A stretch of DNA of 64,000 nt from Boswellia sacra (GCA_013180625.2 SNVD02013873.1:1-64000); one strand, 5' to 3'; positions 38,641-50,547 are shown, numbered from the stretch's first letter. Made by a program: numbers and translations. The notes: generated by a model from the letters alone, not told the origin.

Positions 38641-39230
38641 TTGGTGTATATCAAATTGTGGGAAGGAATCCAAAAAATGTCGAATAGAATCGTTAGCTAC
38701 TGTGCTAGCAAACAACTTGACAATTACGATTAGATTAAAAATTAGAATAATCGTTTTAAACTTAACTACCTTTTGTATTTTCCCTAATTTTACAGGGATA
38801 CATATTTTGTAATCCGGCATTTTTTCTTGAATGTAGGGGAAGCGGAAGCAAAGTATGAAACCAAGAACCCAAAGCAATTATCATATATAAGCAATGAAAG
38901 TGTTTCATTACATATATTAATAAAGGTGTTTCAGTATCGCTAATGAAACTGTTTCGACACCTGAGGGTAAGATTGTGTATTAACTTTTAATTTATTTTGC
39001 AGATTGGGTTTTTTTTTTTGTTTTTTGTTTTTTTGCTCCGGAAAATCGTAGGGAGGCAAGGTTGAAGAAGGTGAAGGTAAAAAAGCTTTTTAAATTTTCA
39101 GCAGTCAAAAAATGATAGAATCTGTTAAATGGATCTCAATGATAAAAAGAAGTAAACCTGAAAGATTGAAATGATATAAAAACAATAGTATGTTTCTCGG
39201 GAATATTACGCGAAACTTTAAAGGTAATCT
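38641..39230. other. Spacer, partly unit-derived
   Basis: Unit flank sequence runs to about 38880. From there to about 39230 I see no match to other units and no gene. Confidence 0.45.
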
Positions 39231-39636
39231 ATACTATTTTCAAAATAATAAATAAAAAAACGTGCAGAAAGCCATAGACTCTTAAAGCACTCTGACCATG
39301 ACCGCGCCTTGAATCATATAATAATTGTGGTTTGAGATCGAAGCTTAAGCGAGAAACAAAGAAGATACTACAAGAAAGAGTCGTTTTGATTTAATGGTGC
39401 TCAATTTGTTTTTCTCTTAAACTTACTATTTATGCTTTACTAATTTTTTTTTAAAAAAAAAAAAGAGAGAGAGATAGCAAAAGGGCGACGAACAAGAGTA
39501 ACTAGCTAAATTATATATTAGCTGAACTGAAACAATTATGTAATCAATCAAATGCTGAGCAAAGAAAAGAGAGAATGGTTTTGGTTAGCCAATGTGTTAC
39601 ATGTATACCTGAGGCAAACAAGACGGGCTTAGAGAA
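39231..39636 (-). pseudogene. NPF remnant: intron 1 start plus exon 1 tail
   Basis: Matches the intron 1 side of NPF1-3 (GACCATGACCGCGCCTTGAA, AGAGTCGTTTTGATTT, GGGCGACGA, AATGCTGAGCAAAGAAAAGA), then the donor and the last ~28 bases of exon 1 (39609-39636, SKPVLFASG-like). Exon 1 ends abruptly at 39636, where it is fused to exon 4 sequence of another copy. Confidence 0.8.
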
Positions 39637-40190
39637 GGAAAACTGATGATTTTCCTTGATGATAATGTTACAGATCGCTTCCGCCGCGCACAACAATAAT
39701 TTTTCAACAAATGGGCCACCATATATAGAGCAAGTATCCAGCCCAAAAGACTAGTCTATTAGGTGGATAAATGAGGATTATCCAAACAGGGATCCTCCTG
39801 TAACAATCCTCCTCCTCAGACAAGGCCCCGGCGGGTGTGTGACGCCATCCTTGTCTACGGATGGCTTCCGCCGCGCACAACAATAATTTTTCAACAAATG
39901 GGCCACCATATATGGAGCAAATATCCAGTCCAAAAGACTAGTCTATTAGGTGGAGGAACTCCTCCCATATATAAGCCCCATGACCTTCCCTTAATCAATC
40001 AATGTGGGACTCCCAAATGAGGATTATCCAAATCGGGATCCTCCTGCAACAGATAAGAGCAAACCAAACAAAAGGAAGGTGCTCCACATACAAAGCATCT
40101 TCCGAAAACATTGTAATTTCTGTTCACAAACCGTTTTTCGCTCTTCTGGGCTAGGAGTGGACTCTGTCCCTATCTCCCGCTTTTGTTAGT
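39637..40190 (-). pseudogene. NPF remnant: exon 4 5' part, interrupted by a TRIM-like element
   Basis: On the minus strand from 40190 it resembles the start of NPF exon 4: SPEERK, then KMLCMWSTFLLFGLLLS, and after the element (39666-40051) the equivalent of GKIFFP, then fusion with exon 1 of a different copy. Stop codons occur upstream. It marks a deletion that ran from exon 4 of one gene to exon 1 of the next. Confidence 0.75.
39666..40051 (+). mobile_element. Very short TRIM-like element, two direct terminal repeats
   Basis: Left repeat 39666-39805 and right repeat about 39835-40051 share CTTCCGCCGCGCACAACAAT, AAATGGGCCACCATATAT, AAAAGACTAGTCTATTAGGT and the end GGATCCTCCTG(T/C)AACA. Almost no internal sequence lies between them. 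GATAA flanks both sides (39661-39665, 40052-40056) as a target-site duplication. Total is about 386 bp. The left repeat has an internal deletion. Confidence 0.75.
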
Positions 40191-40570
40191 CAGATACTTA
40201 TTCTAAATATGAAACAAAGGAAATAAATTTAATTAATGTGAGGACCTACATAATGAAAAAAAATCCGAAAAAGTTTAAGAAGAGCAGATATGGACGTACA
40301 TATATAAAAAATATAATCCTAATCATAACAATAACAATAATAAAGCAAAATTCCATTAATTTTATTTATATCATTATTTATACGCATTAATTACTTTTAC
40401 AGAAAATTCTAATCGATTATTTTTCACAATATAACAGTATCAAAGCAACCGGAGTAGCTGATAATTTTAATGATAAATTTTAGCATGATAAAGACTAATA
40501 CGAATTTGTGTGTTAATATCAAGCGCTCAGATTAGTAGCACAGCAACTGACCAGCTCTGAATTTCATGGG
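40191..40570. other. NPF4 3' flank
   Basis: AT-rich; no gene. Contains a short ATAACAATAACAATAATAA run near 40324-40342. Confidence 0.4.
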
Positions 40571-43500
40571 TTACATAAAGGCTGACAAAAGTTCTGAAAT
40601 ACATTTATATTGCTTGTTTCGATTGGTTACTGATCCCGCTGTGCCCAGATCTAAAATACTGGCTGCAGTTTGTGATATCTCCGCCATGTTCTTGCTTTCA
40701 CGGTAGTAGATTACTGATATGCAAGAGTGGTAACACAAGTTGATTGAACTAATAATTGCTAGTATCATGAAGTACTTGTCCACGTGATCCGACGTTATGT
40801 CAGTATGAACCAAAAAGCTAATGCTTACACAAATACTTAATGTGAAACCAAAATTTCCCAATCCAATCACAAAGTTATTAATTGCGCATACATACTTCTT
40901 CCTTGATTCAGGAAACAAAATAATCATAAATTCATCAAATCCATCTTGAGCAAGTCCTTCCATAAAACCTAACATGCAGAACTGTGGCAGAAGCCAGAAG
41001 ATGCTTAATATTATCATGCCATCATCATCAAAATCTTTTCCAACTCTCCATGCAGCGATAAAGCAGGGTACAGAGAGCAGCACTCCAAGCCAGAGTTTCA
41101 GTAATTTAGCGTTTTTCTTTTCAGCTTTTGGAACCAATTTGGAAATTACTAGCTCAAACATAAAAGAGATCATTTTACGTGATATAGATTGAATTATCCC
41201 CAGCGAAGGAAGATATTTTGCAGCCTCCATATTTTGTCCCATCAAAGGAAAAAAGGTCTTCCCTGCTGATAAAACCATACCAAACAAAGCGAAGGTCGTC
41301 CACATACAACCCATCTTACGAAAATAATTTAACTTCCGATTGCTTTCTGTTTGTTCTTCTTTTGGACTACGAGCCGAATCTCTGCCATGCTTTCTGTTTC
41401 CGTCATTCGTATATTCATTAACATGGAAATTTAAAAAAAAGGCAATAACAAGAGCAACATATATAATGGACAAAATTTATACCTGCTGTCTATGTCAACT
41501 AACTCCCCAGAAACGTAAAACCAAATAGTAACGCACAAGACCAAGCCGAGACTGCTTCCAGACGCCCATAGCGAGACTTTGAAAATAAATTTGTACGAAC
41601 TTCGCCGATTCAGTAATTCTTTGTAACTGACTTTGTAGGTTAGGAAGGCAGCAAGTGCACTAAAAGACCAGACAACACAGCACCACACATTTTTTCGAGC
41701 TATTACTCGCTCTTTATCTGGGTTTGCTGGATCAGGCTCATGGTTTTTGAATTGATCAACAATAAATTTTCCTATAACACGCTGAACTCCAGCGTGACCC
41801 ACCGCTAGGAGGAGAGTTCCAATTACGTTGTAAGGAAACTCCACCACTACTGGAGATGAATTGACATAAAGTATCACCAATCCCTGCAACAACAATAATC
41901 TGTTAGTTAAATTATTGACCAGATAGCAAGTGCTCAAAACAGGCATGCTAGGTTTCAGAGGAAAAGAATTTGTCATCTTACTAATTATTTCGCATGCAAA
42001 CTTGGGAGTGATCAAGTATAATACTTTCAAACACGCATTTGGCTTGTTAAGATATGTGAGAATTATAGGATAAATTAGATTAATCAGTTCAAATTAATAT
42101 TTCCAAGAAAACATACTTACAATAGTATAGAAGAGACTTGAAACTATCATAACTAGGAGACGACTGACTAGGGCTTTTGGCATAGATATCATCGAAACAA
42201 CAAGCTGTATTAAAGCTGATACACCCTGTAGAATCAACGCAAGTATTGCAGCGTTCATCACCTCTTTTTGCCAATTTCCCTCCGATGCCTTTATGGGATC
42301 AAAGAAATATGTTATCGATAAACCCAGTATTAAATAATCTATCATCTTGTCGCAAAAGAGCAAGCCTGAAAATTAATTAATCATTTAAAATGTCATTAGT
42401 GGGGCATTTAATATATATTTTTGTGAGCAGCAATTGTTTGATCATATGAAATTAAAGTAATAAATATTTAGATCTTAATCTATTGTGGATGATTATTGGA
42501 TAAAATTGTGAAAAGAATATTACTATTTTTTTTCAACCGAAATTATTTACTTAGACTTGTCTTGGTACGAAAACTGAATTTAGAATTTCTTAAGTCAGCA
42601 TTATATAAAAGGTCTGTTACATATACATAAGCAATTTAAACTGCACTAAGATTTTAAATATCTAATATATAGACAAGAGACGAAAAAAAGAAGAGAGAAA
42701 AACAAAAGGGGAACGACGAAGGGCATCTCAATTCACCATTTTTCCAAAATGAAAAAAAAAAAGAAATTGAATTTCACAACTCAATCAGAATATTAAACTA
42801 GCAAGAACTCAAAAAAAAGAAAAGAAAAATCTAATCAATTCTAAACATAAAAAAATAAATAAATGAATTAGATCAGATAAAAGTGCAAGAAATTTTGAGA
42901 GAAAAACATAGATAAATAAAGAGCAAAGTGAAAATTTTGAGAGAAAATTTATGATGCGAGCTATAATCTTTAAATAGATGTCGCAATTAACTTGACACAC
43001 TAGATTTTTTTAAACAATTGTGTTAGTTAAGAGAGAAACAATCATTTTCAGATTTTCTCCTCTACTTTATCTTTCCTTTCCAAATTTTCTCTTGATTTTA
43101 TAGTATTTTTCCAAAAAAAAAAATTATTGTTTAACGCATCAGCCTAAGGTAAAAGATTCATTTACAGAAGATTCATGGGAAGAAAATTTGAAATACATGG
43201 AACGGTAAAACACAAACAATGATATCTAACAGTGTAGAAAGAATCTTAAAATAAAGACCAAACCCCCATTCAAATTTAACTCAAACAATGAGCCCAAAAG
43301 ACAAATGGTAAAACATCTCGTCACCTCATAGCCTTCATCTTTGCAGCCCGAACCACCACTGTATATGATGAGAGGTGATAAGAAAGGGTTGAAATAAGAG
43401 AAACGAGAGCAAGAAGAGATAACTGTGAGTTTTTTAAAATTTTTTTTTTTTTACTTTTAGTAGCAATTTTTATTATTTTACTCATTCGAATGAGTCATCT

Positions 43501-44326
43501 TCGACGAATCTGTCATCTTACGTGATTTCTTTCTTTAAAGATGGGTGTTTGTTGACACCACTTGTCACTTAGTCCTATTAGGATTTATAAATTGAAGTCA
43601 TTCTCTTTTTTTTTTTTCCAAAAATTTTTACTTTTTCTATAAGCGATTTATCACTTATCCTTGAAAAAAAAATTTTACTTAATGATTATTCTAAAAAGTG
43701 AAAAATAACACTTATTTTAAAAAGTGAAAACCTAAATAGAAAATATCAATGTTTTTTTCTACAAATGCCCCTTATATATAGTTATTATAAAATAATGTTC
43801 TTAAATGATAAATAATATTACATTAATAAATCCTTAAGGTATTGGTTCAAGTTGTAAAGCTTGATACCAAAGACGTGTAGTTAGGTGCACACGCACCCAT
43901 GAAAATACTAGAAGAAATAAGAACCTTCACAACATTTGAAAACGTTTATCGATGGAGCTATAAAAAAACCTCTAGTCTATTACAACAGTTGTTAAATACT
44001 GTAAAGATTTTATTTACAAAGTTCAAAAGATGATGTAAACAAGTTAACGTTGTAAAGAATTTTTTACAACATTTAAAAAATGCTATAATTAAGTCGTTGC
44101 AGCATTAAATATTTTAAATGTGAATTAACAAAAGCATGCATTAACAAGAGTAACTTAAATGTAATGGCAAAAAATTATGAGGAGAAGGACACAATTATAC
44201 ATACATACATACATATATATATATGTATGTATGTATATATGTATGTATATTAAAGAGGTACTTTGAATCATTTTGATTGTTCCCATGTCTCATGTTCCTT
44301 TGTGTATATAAAATCTACATACACAA

Positions 44327-44363
<37 letters not shown>

Positions 44364-45787
44364 GATTTTAATGTGAGAAGGTCATGGAAGATCAACTTTT
44401 AAATCGGGACCTCTTATATTTGGTTACATAATTAAGCGAGATCCCATGGCTTTCAAAAACCTTTACTCAACCTTCAACCATTAGTTTTCATCTATGAAGC
44501 TAAGTCAACAAAAGGGTGATATAGTCTTTTATACAATTTATTATAAACAACAAATTATATAGGGATAAATGTCACAAACCAACCCTAGATTTTGAAGAAA
44601 TTTCATTCAAATAAGACTTTTGATAATATTCCTTTGGTCGTCCTTAAGTTTTTTAAAAATCATCAATGAGGTCTTCAATTGACCAAAACCGTTAGTCAAT
44701 GTTGATTTGACTGCCTTATTTATATACACCCAAATAAAAAGATCAAAATATTCTTATAATATAGAAAAACCTGCAATAGCACCAACCCGTGCAACGACAA
44801 TTAATGTATGATGTGCCTGTTAATTTATTGACTTGGTTAACGTTCGACGCAAAGCAAGTGTTCAAACATGTCATGTTAGGTTTGATCAATTATTTCATAT
44901 GCAAACTTAATTGGAAGTGATTGATCAAGTAAATCAATACTTTCCAGTACGCCTTGGTCGTTAACATATATATGTGAAAATTATAAGATTAAATTAGATT
45001 CATAAATTCAAAATTTTCCAACAAAAAGTAATATAGAAGAGAATTGAAACTAGCTATGACAACTAGGAGACCATTGAACAAGGCTTTCGACATGGATTTC
45101 AAGACAACAAGCTCCAACGTTAAAGCTGATACTCCCCGAAGAATCATCGAAATTATTGCAGTACATTCACGAACTCTTTTTCTTCAGTCTCTATTATAGT
45201 ACCATAAGATACTATAATATGTATAACTATCGGCTTTGGAATAATGAAATATGTTATCGATAAACGCAGTATTGGATAATCCATCAACTTGTCGCTGAAC
45301 AGCAAGCCCGGAAATTAATTAATTCAAAACTCCGTAGTGGGGTGGGGCATTTGATGATATCAAACAAATATGTATATCTTTGAAGAACGGTATATTGTCA
45401 TCATCAACGCTAATGATGATTATTGGATAAAACTATATATTGTCAAAAGAGTAATACTTTTTTTTTTCCTTCTCTACGAAAATTATTTGTTTGACCTAAT
45501 GTTGGAATTTATCTTACTGAAACTATTTTAAGTTATAGCGTAATGTAATTCGTAATTTAAACTGCAAATATCATATTATCATAGGTTTTTTGGGGCCTAG
45601 GTGACTTTCAACAATCAAAGTGCAAAAGAAAGAAAAGAGAGAATGGTTTTTGGTTTAGCAAATATTGATACATACCTGAGGCAAACATGACGGCCTTACA
45701 AAAACAGAAGTGATAGCACAGCCAGTATCTAAACTTGCACCCGAGTTCAGAAAATGTTGTGGTTCTGGACTCATTACATGGATGCAT
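40571..45787 (-). CDS. NPF4: divergent NRT1/PTR-type transporter; exon 1 apparently taken from a neighbouring dead copy
   Basis: Exons on the minus strand: exon 4 41393-40571, exon 3 41883-41483, exon 2 42365-42121; each is open with GT-AG borders and matching phase. No exon 1 lies directly upstream, because unit homology stops near 42725. The next usable exon 1 is 45787-45676 (MHPCNESRTTTFSELG... to FASG), with good donor and correct phase. Between them is a decayed exon 2 (45308-45031) without splice sites. With this exon 1 the protein is 526 aa. It is clearly more diverged than NPF1-3: exon 3 is shorter (401 nt, ending GELVDIDS), exon 2 is 9 nt longer, and it reads FCDKMIDYL in TM1, again with no ExxE[R/K]. 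If exon 1 is not joined this way, NPF4 is a 5'-truncated pseudogene. Confidence 0.6.
44197..44256. repeat. Palindromic ATAC/GTAT microsatellite
   Basis: ATACATACATACATACATAT runs into TATATGTATGTATGTATAT, so the tract is self-complementary and could form a cruciform. It is followed at 44325-44362 by (AC)n(AT)n. Confidence 0.85.
44765..45308 (-). pseudogene. Dead NPF copy: exon 2 and exon 3 start, inside NPF4 intron 1
   Basis: Exon-2-like 45308-45031 reads LLFSDKLMDYPILRLSITYF before a frameshift and stop (FVNVLQ*). The acceptor CAG is changed to CCG and the donor GTAAGT is gone. Intron 2 sequence follows. A piece of the exon 3 border (TTGTCGTTGCACGGGTTGGT) is at about 44770-44800, where homology ends. 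Exons 3-4 of this copy are lost. Confidence 0.8.
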
Positions 45788-46300
45788 TTTGATTGTTGCT
45801 AGGAAATCAAAGCTTCTGAAGTTCTTTTGCCGCCTTGCTTTTGTATATATATAAGAGAAAGTAACAATATGTCAAATTTTATGAACATAATGACGTCAAG
45901 GAAGACAATTATGTTGACGAGACACTGACGTAAGTAAGCCAATATTTAATAACGTAATTAAGATGTTAACGTAATATCTATATTTTTATATTAAGTGCGA
46001 TATTTTGTTCAAATGCAAACTGTTTGACCACTCATCATGCCATGAACAATAGGTATAGTGGCGCACTACCGCAAATGTCCAAGGTAGAATTAAAAGTAGA
46101 TTCATATTTTATCATTTTCAAATCTGGAATCCACTATGCTAGATGGTGGAGTAATCTCCTATAAACTTGATAGTTATGATTAAAGTTTGAATTCATAATT
46201 TGTGGATATAATTTGTAGAGTACAAGCCGTACTGCACAAAAGCACCAAATTCATTTTCTAACATTAGTTCGAAGATTAATTCAACATAAATTTGGATGTT
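45788..46300. repeat. NPF upstream region, duplicated at 51797-52410
   Basis: Long shared stretches such as TTTTGTTCAAATGCAAACTG, TTTGACCACTCATCATG, TGGCGCACTAC and TTCATTTTCTAACATTAGTT. The two differ by a MITE at 51888-52068 and smaller indels. Confidence 0.85.
45844..45852 (-). promoter_or_regulatory. Candidate TATA box for the 45676-45787 exon 1
   Basis: TATATATA on the minus strand, about 57-65 nt before the ATG, in sequence duplicated at 51.8 kb. Confidence 0.35.
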
Positions 46301-46816
46301 ATTAGAATTAGTTTAATTATAGTTTCAAATTTATATAATGGCTACCTTTCCATCTTTTATGTTTTTTAAAATACAACTTATTAGTTAAATGCACCTTTAC
46401 GTTCTTTTTTTTTTTTTTCAATAAAGTGTACGTATATTTAAAGTTTCAAACAAAAACACACAACACGTTATAAAAATATATTTGTCTCCTTCTTCTTATC
46501 TTTAATCTTATCAGAATCTTTCGTTTTTCTTTAAGCTTCTTTAATAATTTATTTATTTATTTTTTGACAACAACTAGACTTGAATTATAAAATGTTAGTT
46601 TCAGTGGCATAACCAGAATTTTTTATTTTTATTTTTGGGTGGGTTGAAAAAATTTTCAAAGTTGTTTGGTAAACCTTAATAGTAAGAGAAGATTTTATTA
46701 ATCAGAAAAAGTACACCTAATTAGGGGCATTTTGAACCTTACCCTTTGAAATATAGATAATCTCTATGTTAAAAATTAACTGAAATGACAACAAAAACAT
46801 AATGTGTTAAATATTT

Positions 46817-46849
<33 letters not shown>

Positions 46850-47186
46850 CTTCTTCTTTTGTTTTTCCAAGGAGCTACAATATAAATTTTCAAGTAAATT
46901 AAATAAACTACCAACTTTGAATTAAAATTAAATAAAAAGATAAATAATTAATTGCTTGAGAAATGGAAAGTTGGCCAAAACTTGCTTCTACTCTATTGCA
47001 AAGAAATCACATAAAATTTAGAGAACTATTAGGACAAGAACAAAATATAAGATAAAAGATAAAAAAAATGATTAAAAGAAGAGAAAAAAATAAGATAAAA
47101 GGCAAAAAATAATTAAAAGAAGAGAAAAAAAGGTTGTAAAGAGACTAATGAGAGTGCAGGGAGGTACAGGTTTATAAAGGGGGAAA
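46301..47186. other. Intergenic, no gene seen
   Basis: AT-rich, with a (TG)n tract at 46823-46849 and purine-rich AAAAGAAGAGAAAAAA repeats near 47040-47130. Confidence 0.45.
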
Positions 47187-48570
47187 AAACGTAACACACC
47201 TAAGGATTGTGCTAACAAACGATTTCAATCCTGTTGTTTGGAAAATGACATTTAACCCTCATTTTAACATTTCCGTTCAAGAAAACTTAGACTGTGTTCC
47301 TTTATGTTTCCTAAATCCCATTTTCTGATTTTCATGAATTCCAATGCCGTGTAAAATGTTTAGTAATTGTTCACTTATGTTTTCAAAGTTTGAATTTGGA
47401 AAACAGGATATCAAAGCCTATATATCTTTCTACGTATAGTGTTCATGTTTTCTCTCTCTCCATTTTGTTCAAATCAGTAACTCCTCTCTTTGTTTTCTCC
47501 ACTTTTGGAGTTTTAGATTTCATTTTAGGATACATTTTCAAACACTTATTTTGTTTTTATTTCCAGAGTTTCGATTTTATAATTCATTTTCAAACACATA
47601 TTCTTAAAATCATTTTCTGCTTTTTATTTTCAGAATTCATTATCAAGCACATATTCTTCATTCTAATTTAAATATCTCAAAGCAACAAATATAATTTCTA
47701 AATCATTTTGAAAATAAAAACACAAAATTCATAAAAGAACACACCTTTAACTGTTGAAGATGTTCAAGAAAACTTAAAGAATAGTATATAACACTGATCC
47801 CATGATTCTTGGCAAAAAACTCCCATCCACTAGGCGACGTGACACTTCACAAAATAGAATTACAACAAATTTATTTAGCATAATATGGAGTATAAATATT
47901 GAAATTTATAAATAAAAATATAAGAAATATGTCATAAAATTAATTTCTTTAAAATTAAGAAAAAAATGTGAATTAAATAATGGCAAAATTATTAATTTAA
48001 AGGTAAAAAATATATTAATCATGATAAATAAACAATTTAAAATTATAATAAATAATTTATAAATTATAACTTATTTTTAACTTTTAAATTAATAATTTTA
48101 TTATTATTTATTTATCATCATTAACTTATATTTTAAATTATAAATCTATTTATAAATTATAATATATTTTTAACTTTTAAATTAATAATTTCACTATTAT
48201 TTAATTTAAAATGTTTATTCTTAATTTTATAGTGATTAACTCTATGACATAATTCTCATATTTTTAATTATAAATTTTATTATTTATATTCCATGTTATG
48301 TTAAATAAAGTTGTTGCAACTATATTCCATCAAGTGTCACATTGCTGAGTTGTTCACATGAGAGCTTTAAGACAAGAAGCCACAGGTTTGAGCCAGATAA
48401 GTGTCATAGAATTTTCTCGGTAACATTCAATAGTGAAAAGACTTTAATACCCTTCCTCTGTTAAGTTTTCACTTAAATGGAAATGTTAAAGTGGGGGCTA
48501 AACGTCACTTTCTAAACAACGTGGATGAAATGGGGTTAGCCCAAACCATGGGGGTGTCTTGTTAAGTAGG
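47187..48570. mobile_element. ~1.4 kb non-autonomous DNA transposon with ~100 bp inverted ends
   Basis: The left end (about 47187-47290) and the reverse complement of the right end (about 48465-48570) align over about 100 bases with shared blocks GTTGTTT, AAATGACATTTA (GTGACGTTTA on the other side), TTTAACATTTCC and AAAACTTA. The interior is AT-rich with no recognisable transposase. Clear target-site duplications were not found. Long inverted ends are typical of Mutator-like non-autonomous elements, but class is not proven. Confidence 0.6.
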
Positions 48571-48700
48571 CTGAGTTGTTTTGTCTAAGTAGAATTTTTC
48601 ATCGGTCTAAGTAGGCTGAGTTGTTTTGTCTAAGTAGCCCAAACGTCACTTAATTTTTCATCGGTTTATATAGGCTGAGTTGTTTTGTCTAAGTAGAATT
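48563..48700. repeat. Three direct repeats of ~26-50 bp
   Basis: TAGGCTGAGTTGTTTTGTCT followed by AAGTAG occurs three times, starting near 48566, 48612 and 48671, with AATTTTTCATCGGT spacers, at the right edge of the 1.4 kb inverted-end element. Confidence 0.85.
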
Positions 48701-49899
48701 TTTTTGATAATATGGATTGGATGATAAAATGAAAATATTTTTTATAATAATTGTTTATATTACGAATTGAATGAAAGTAGGAAATTATTATATTAACAAA
48801 AGTAATTAAAAGAGAAAACAAAATTGTTTTATATAACTTTTGTGAGAAGACTACAATTCATGAGAGAGAATATAAAATTGAAAACAAATGTGTGTAAAAA
48901 TTAATTTAAAATGTTTGTGTTAAAATTATTATGGCTATTTAATGAATATTAGTTGAGCCTAAGAGTGTTGCCAATTTATATCTAATGGGTTTAACTTATA
49001 ACCAATGTAATATAATATTAATTGGTTTACAGATTTTTCAATCCAATCAAATCCAATTAAAAAATGAAATGAAATCCAATATGATATTGTAGAAACCATC
49101 TTCCGATCTAATAAATTATCTGATCTAATGCTAATTTAAAAAACATTTTCTAAGAAAAGATACTATATGGTCCGATCAAAAACCGTAATTTAATGTGATA
49201 TAATACAAAATTTAATGATAATATATTGATGTAAATTTAAGTATGAGAAGTAGCTCATAATATAAGAAATAAAAATTAATTTCCAAATTAATTAAAGTGC
49301 CCAAATGAAAAATAACAATAAACATATAAATCATCCATTACAAAAATTACAATTTTAAATAAATTCATAGGACATACTCCAATAAGCTATGCATAACATG
49401 GAACAATTTATTTTCTATATTAACGTAAATGTCCATGCATATTATAGAACCTTGCATTTTTCGGTTACTTAATTTAAGATTAAACATATTTTATTATATT
49501 AAAATTATAATGGACAGGGCCTTTTTTTTTTAGATATTACATTTTACTCTTATTATGTTTCAATGGATTGAATCAGTTAATGACGGATTTTTGTAATAAG
49601 ATCTATTATTTGATTTAATTAATTCGATTTTTAAAAATCATAATCTAATCCACTAATTAACTAAATCCAATCAAAATATGATTGGTTTGGATTAGATCGG
49701 TTGATTTGAATTTTGAACACCCATAGTGGAGCTTACGGGGTAGTCATCTAAGATGTTTTGCAAGCTCCACATCCAAACAAAAATGATTTATGACAGTAGA
49801 AAAATTTTAAGACATACAACTTTTTCTTTCCAAAATTGAACCTAGTCACGGAATTTTTTTCTAAAATCTCGGCTGGGCTCTTTCTCCCTTATTCCGTCA
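48701..49899. other. Intergenic, no gene seen
   Basis: AT-rich DNA without supported coding or repeat structure. Confidence 0.45.
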
Positions 49900-49909
49900 G
49901 TGCTAGTAT

Positions 49910-50123
49910 GAGTAATGCTACTTATACAAACTATTTATACAAACTCACACATACAAACTGATGTGGCATTCCTATATGATCGCCACATCACCCACATTAA
50001 TTAATGTTATTTATTATTAATATATATTTATCAAATTACTACATTTATTAATCAAATCACATTATGCTACGTCAGTTTATATAGGTGAGTTTGTATAAGT
50101 AGTTTGTAAGAGTAGCATTACTC
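49910..50123. mobile_element. MITE with ~57 bp inverted ends and 10 bp target-site duplication
   Basis: The left end GAGTAATGCTACTTATACAA and the right end (reverse complement GAGTAATGCTACTCTTACAA) match over about 57 bases. GTGCTAGTAT occurs on both sides (49900-49909, 50124-50133). Long inverted ends with a 9-11 bp duplication point to the Mutator superfamily. A degenerate relative is at 7960-8167. Confidence 0.9.
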
Positions 50124-50455
50124 GTGCTAGTATTTGTCGTAAACATGATGGAAATTGAAAAGTTGCAAGATATGGCCGACAGAAATAGGTGTCATTTGTA
50201 GTGGTGCGCAGGTGCTCGATTGTTTTAGGTTTCTGTTAAGCCTATACTTATTACCGCAACGAAAGAGAGAGAAAGATAGCAAATTAAAAGGACAAATTTT
50301 ACAATATTATTCACTTTCAGTTTCAGATCAAGGGCCGATCTATGTAATGCCCCCTTTTCCCAGATTTTGCTCATGAACTGGACTGATACAAGTATGCAAT
50401 CGATCAAGTGAAAAATAAAATGAAAAGAGAGAATGTTTTTGGCTATTATAACCGA

Positions 50456-50547
50456 GGCAAACAAGACACCTTTGCAAAAACAATAGTAGTATCTGAACTT
50501 ATTAGATTAATTTAGATTTTTTTTTGGACGAGTTACTTCAGAGTCAT
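50456..50547 (-). pseudogene. Degenerate NPF exon 1
   Basis: On the minus strand it resembles MNSSN...: ATG at 50547, then a TAA at the fifth codon, a ragged middle, and KGVLFAS near the donor side (GCCTCGGTTATA). Intron-like sequence (GAGAATGTTTTTGGCTATTA, matching GAGAATGGTTTTGGTTAGCC) lies on the left. No further exons found to the left before 45.8 kb. Confidence 0.65.

Noticed and set aside
41218..41528. Plus-strand open frames opposite NPF4 exon 4
   Set aside because: Shadow frames antisense to a clear NPF exon.
47390..47671. 93-residue hydrophobic plus-strand open frame
   Set aside because: T-rich sequence inside the 1.4 kb inverted-end element gives Phe/Leu-rich translation; no family resemblance or gene signals.
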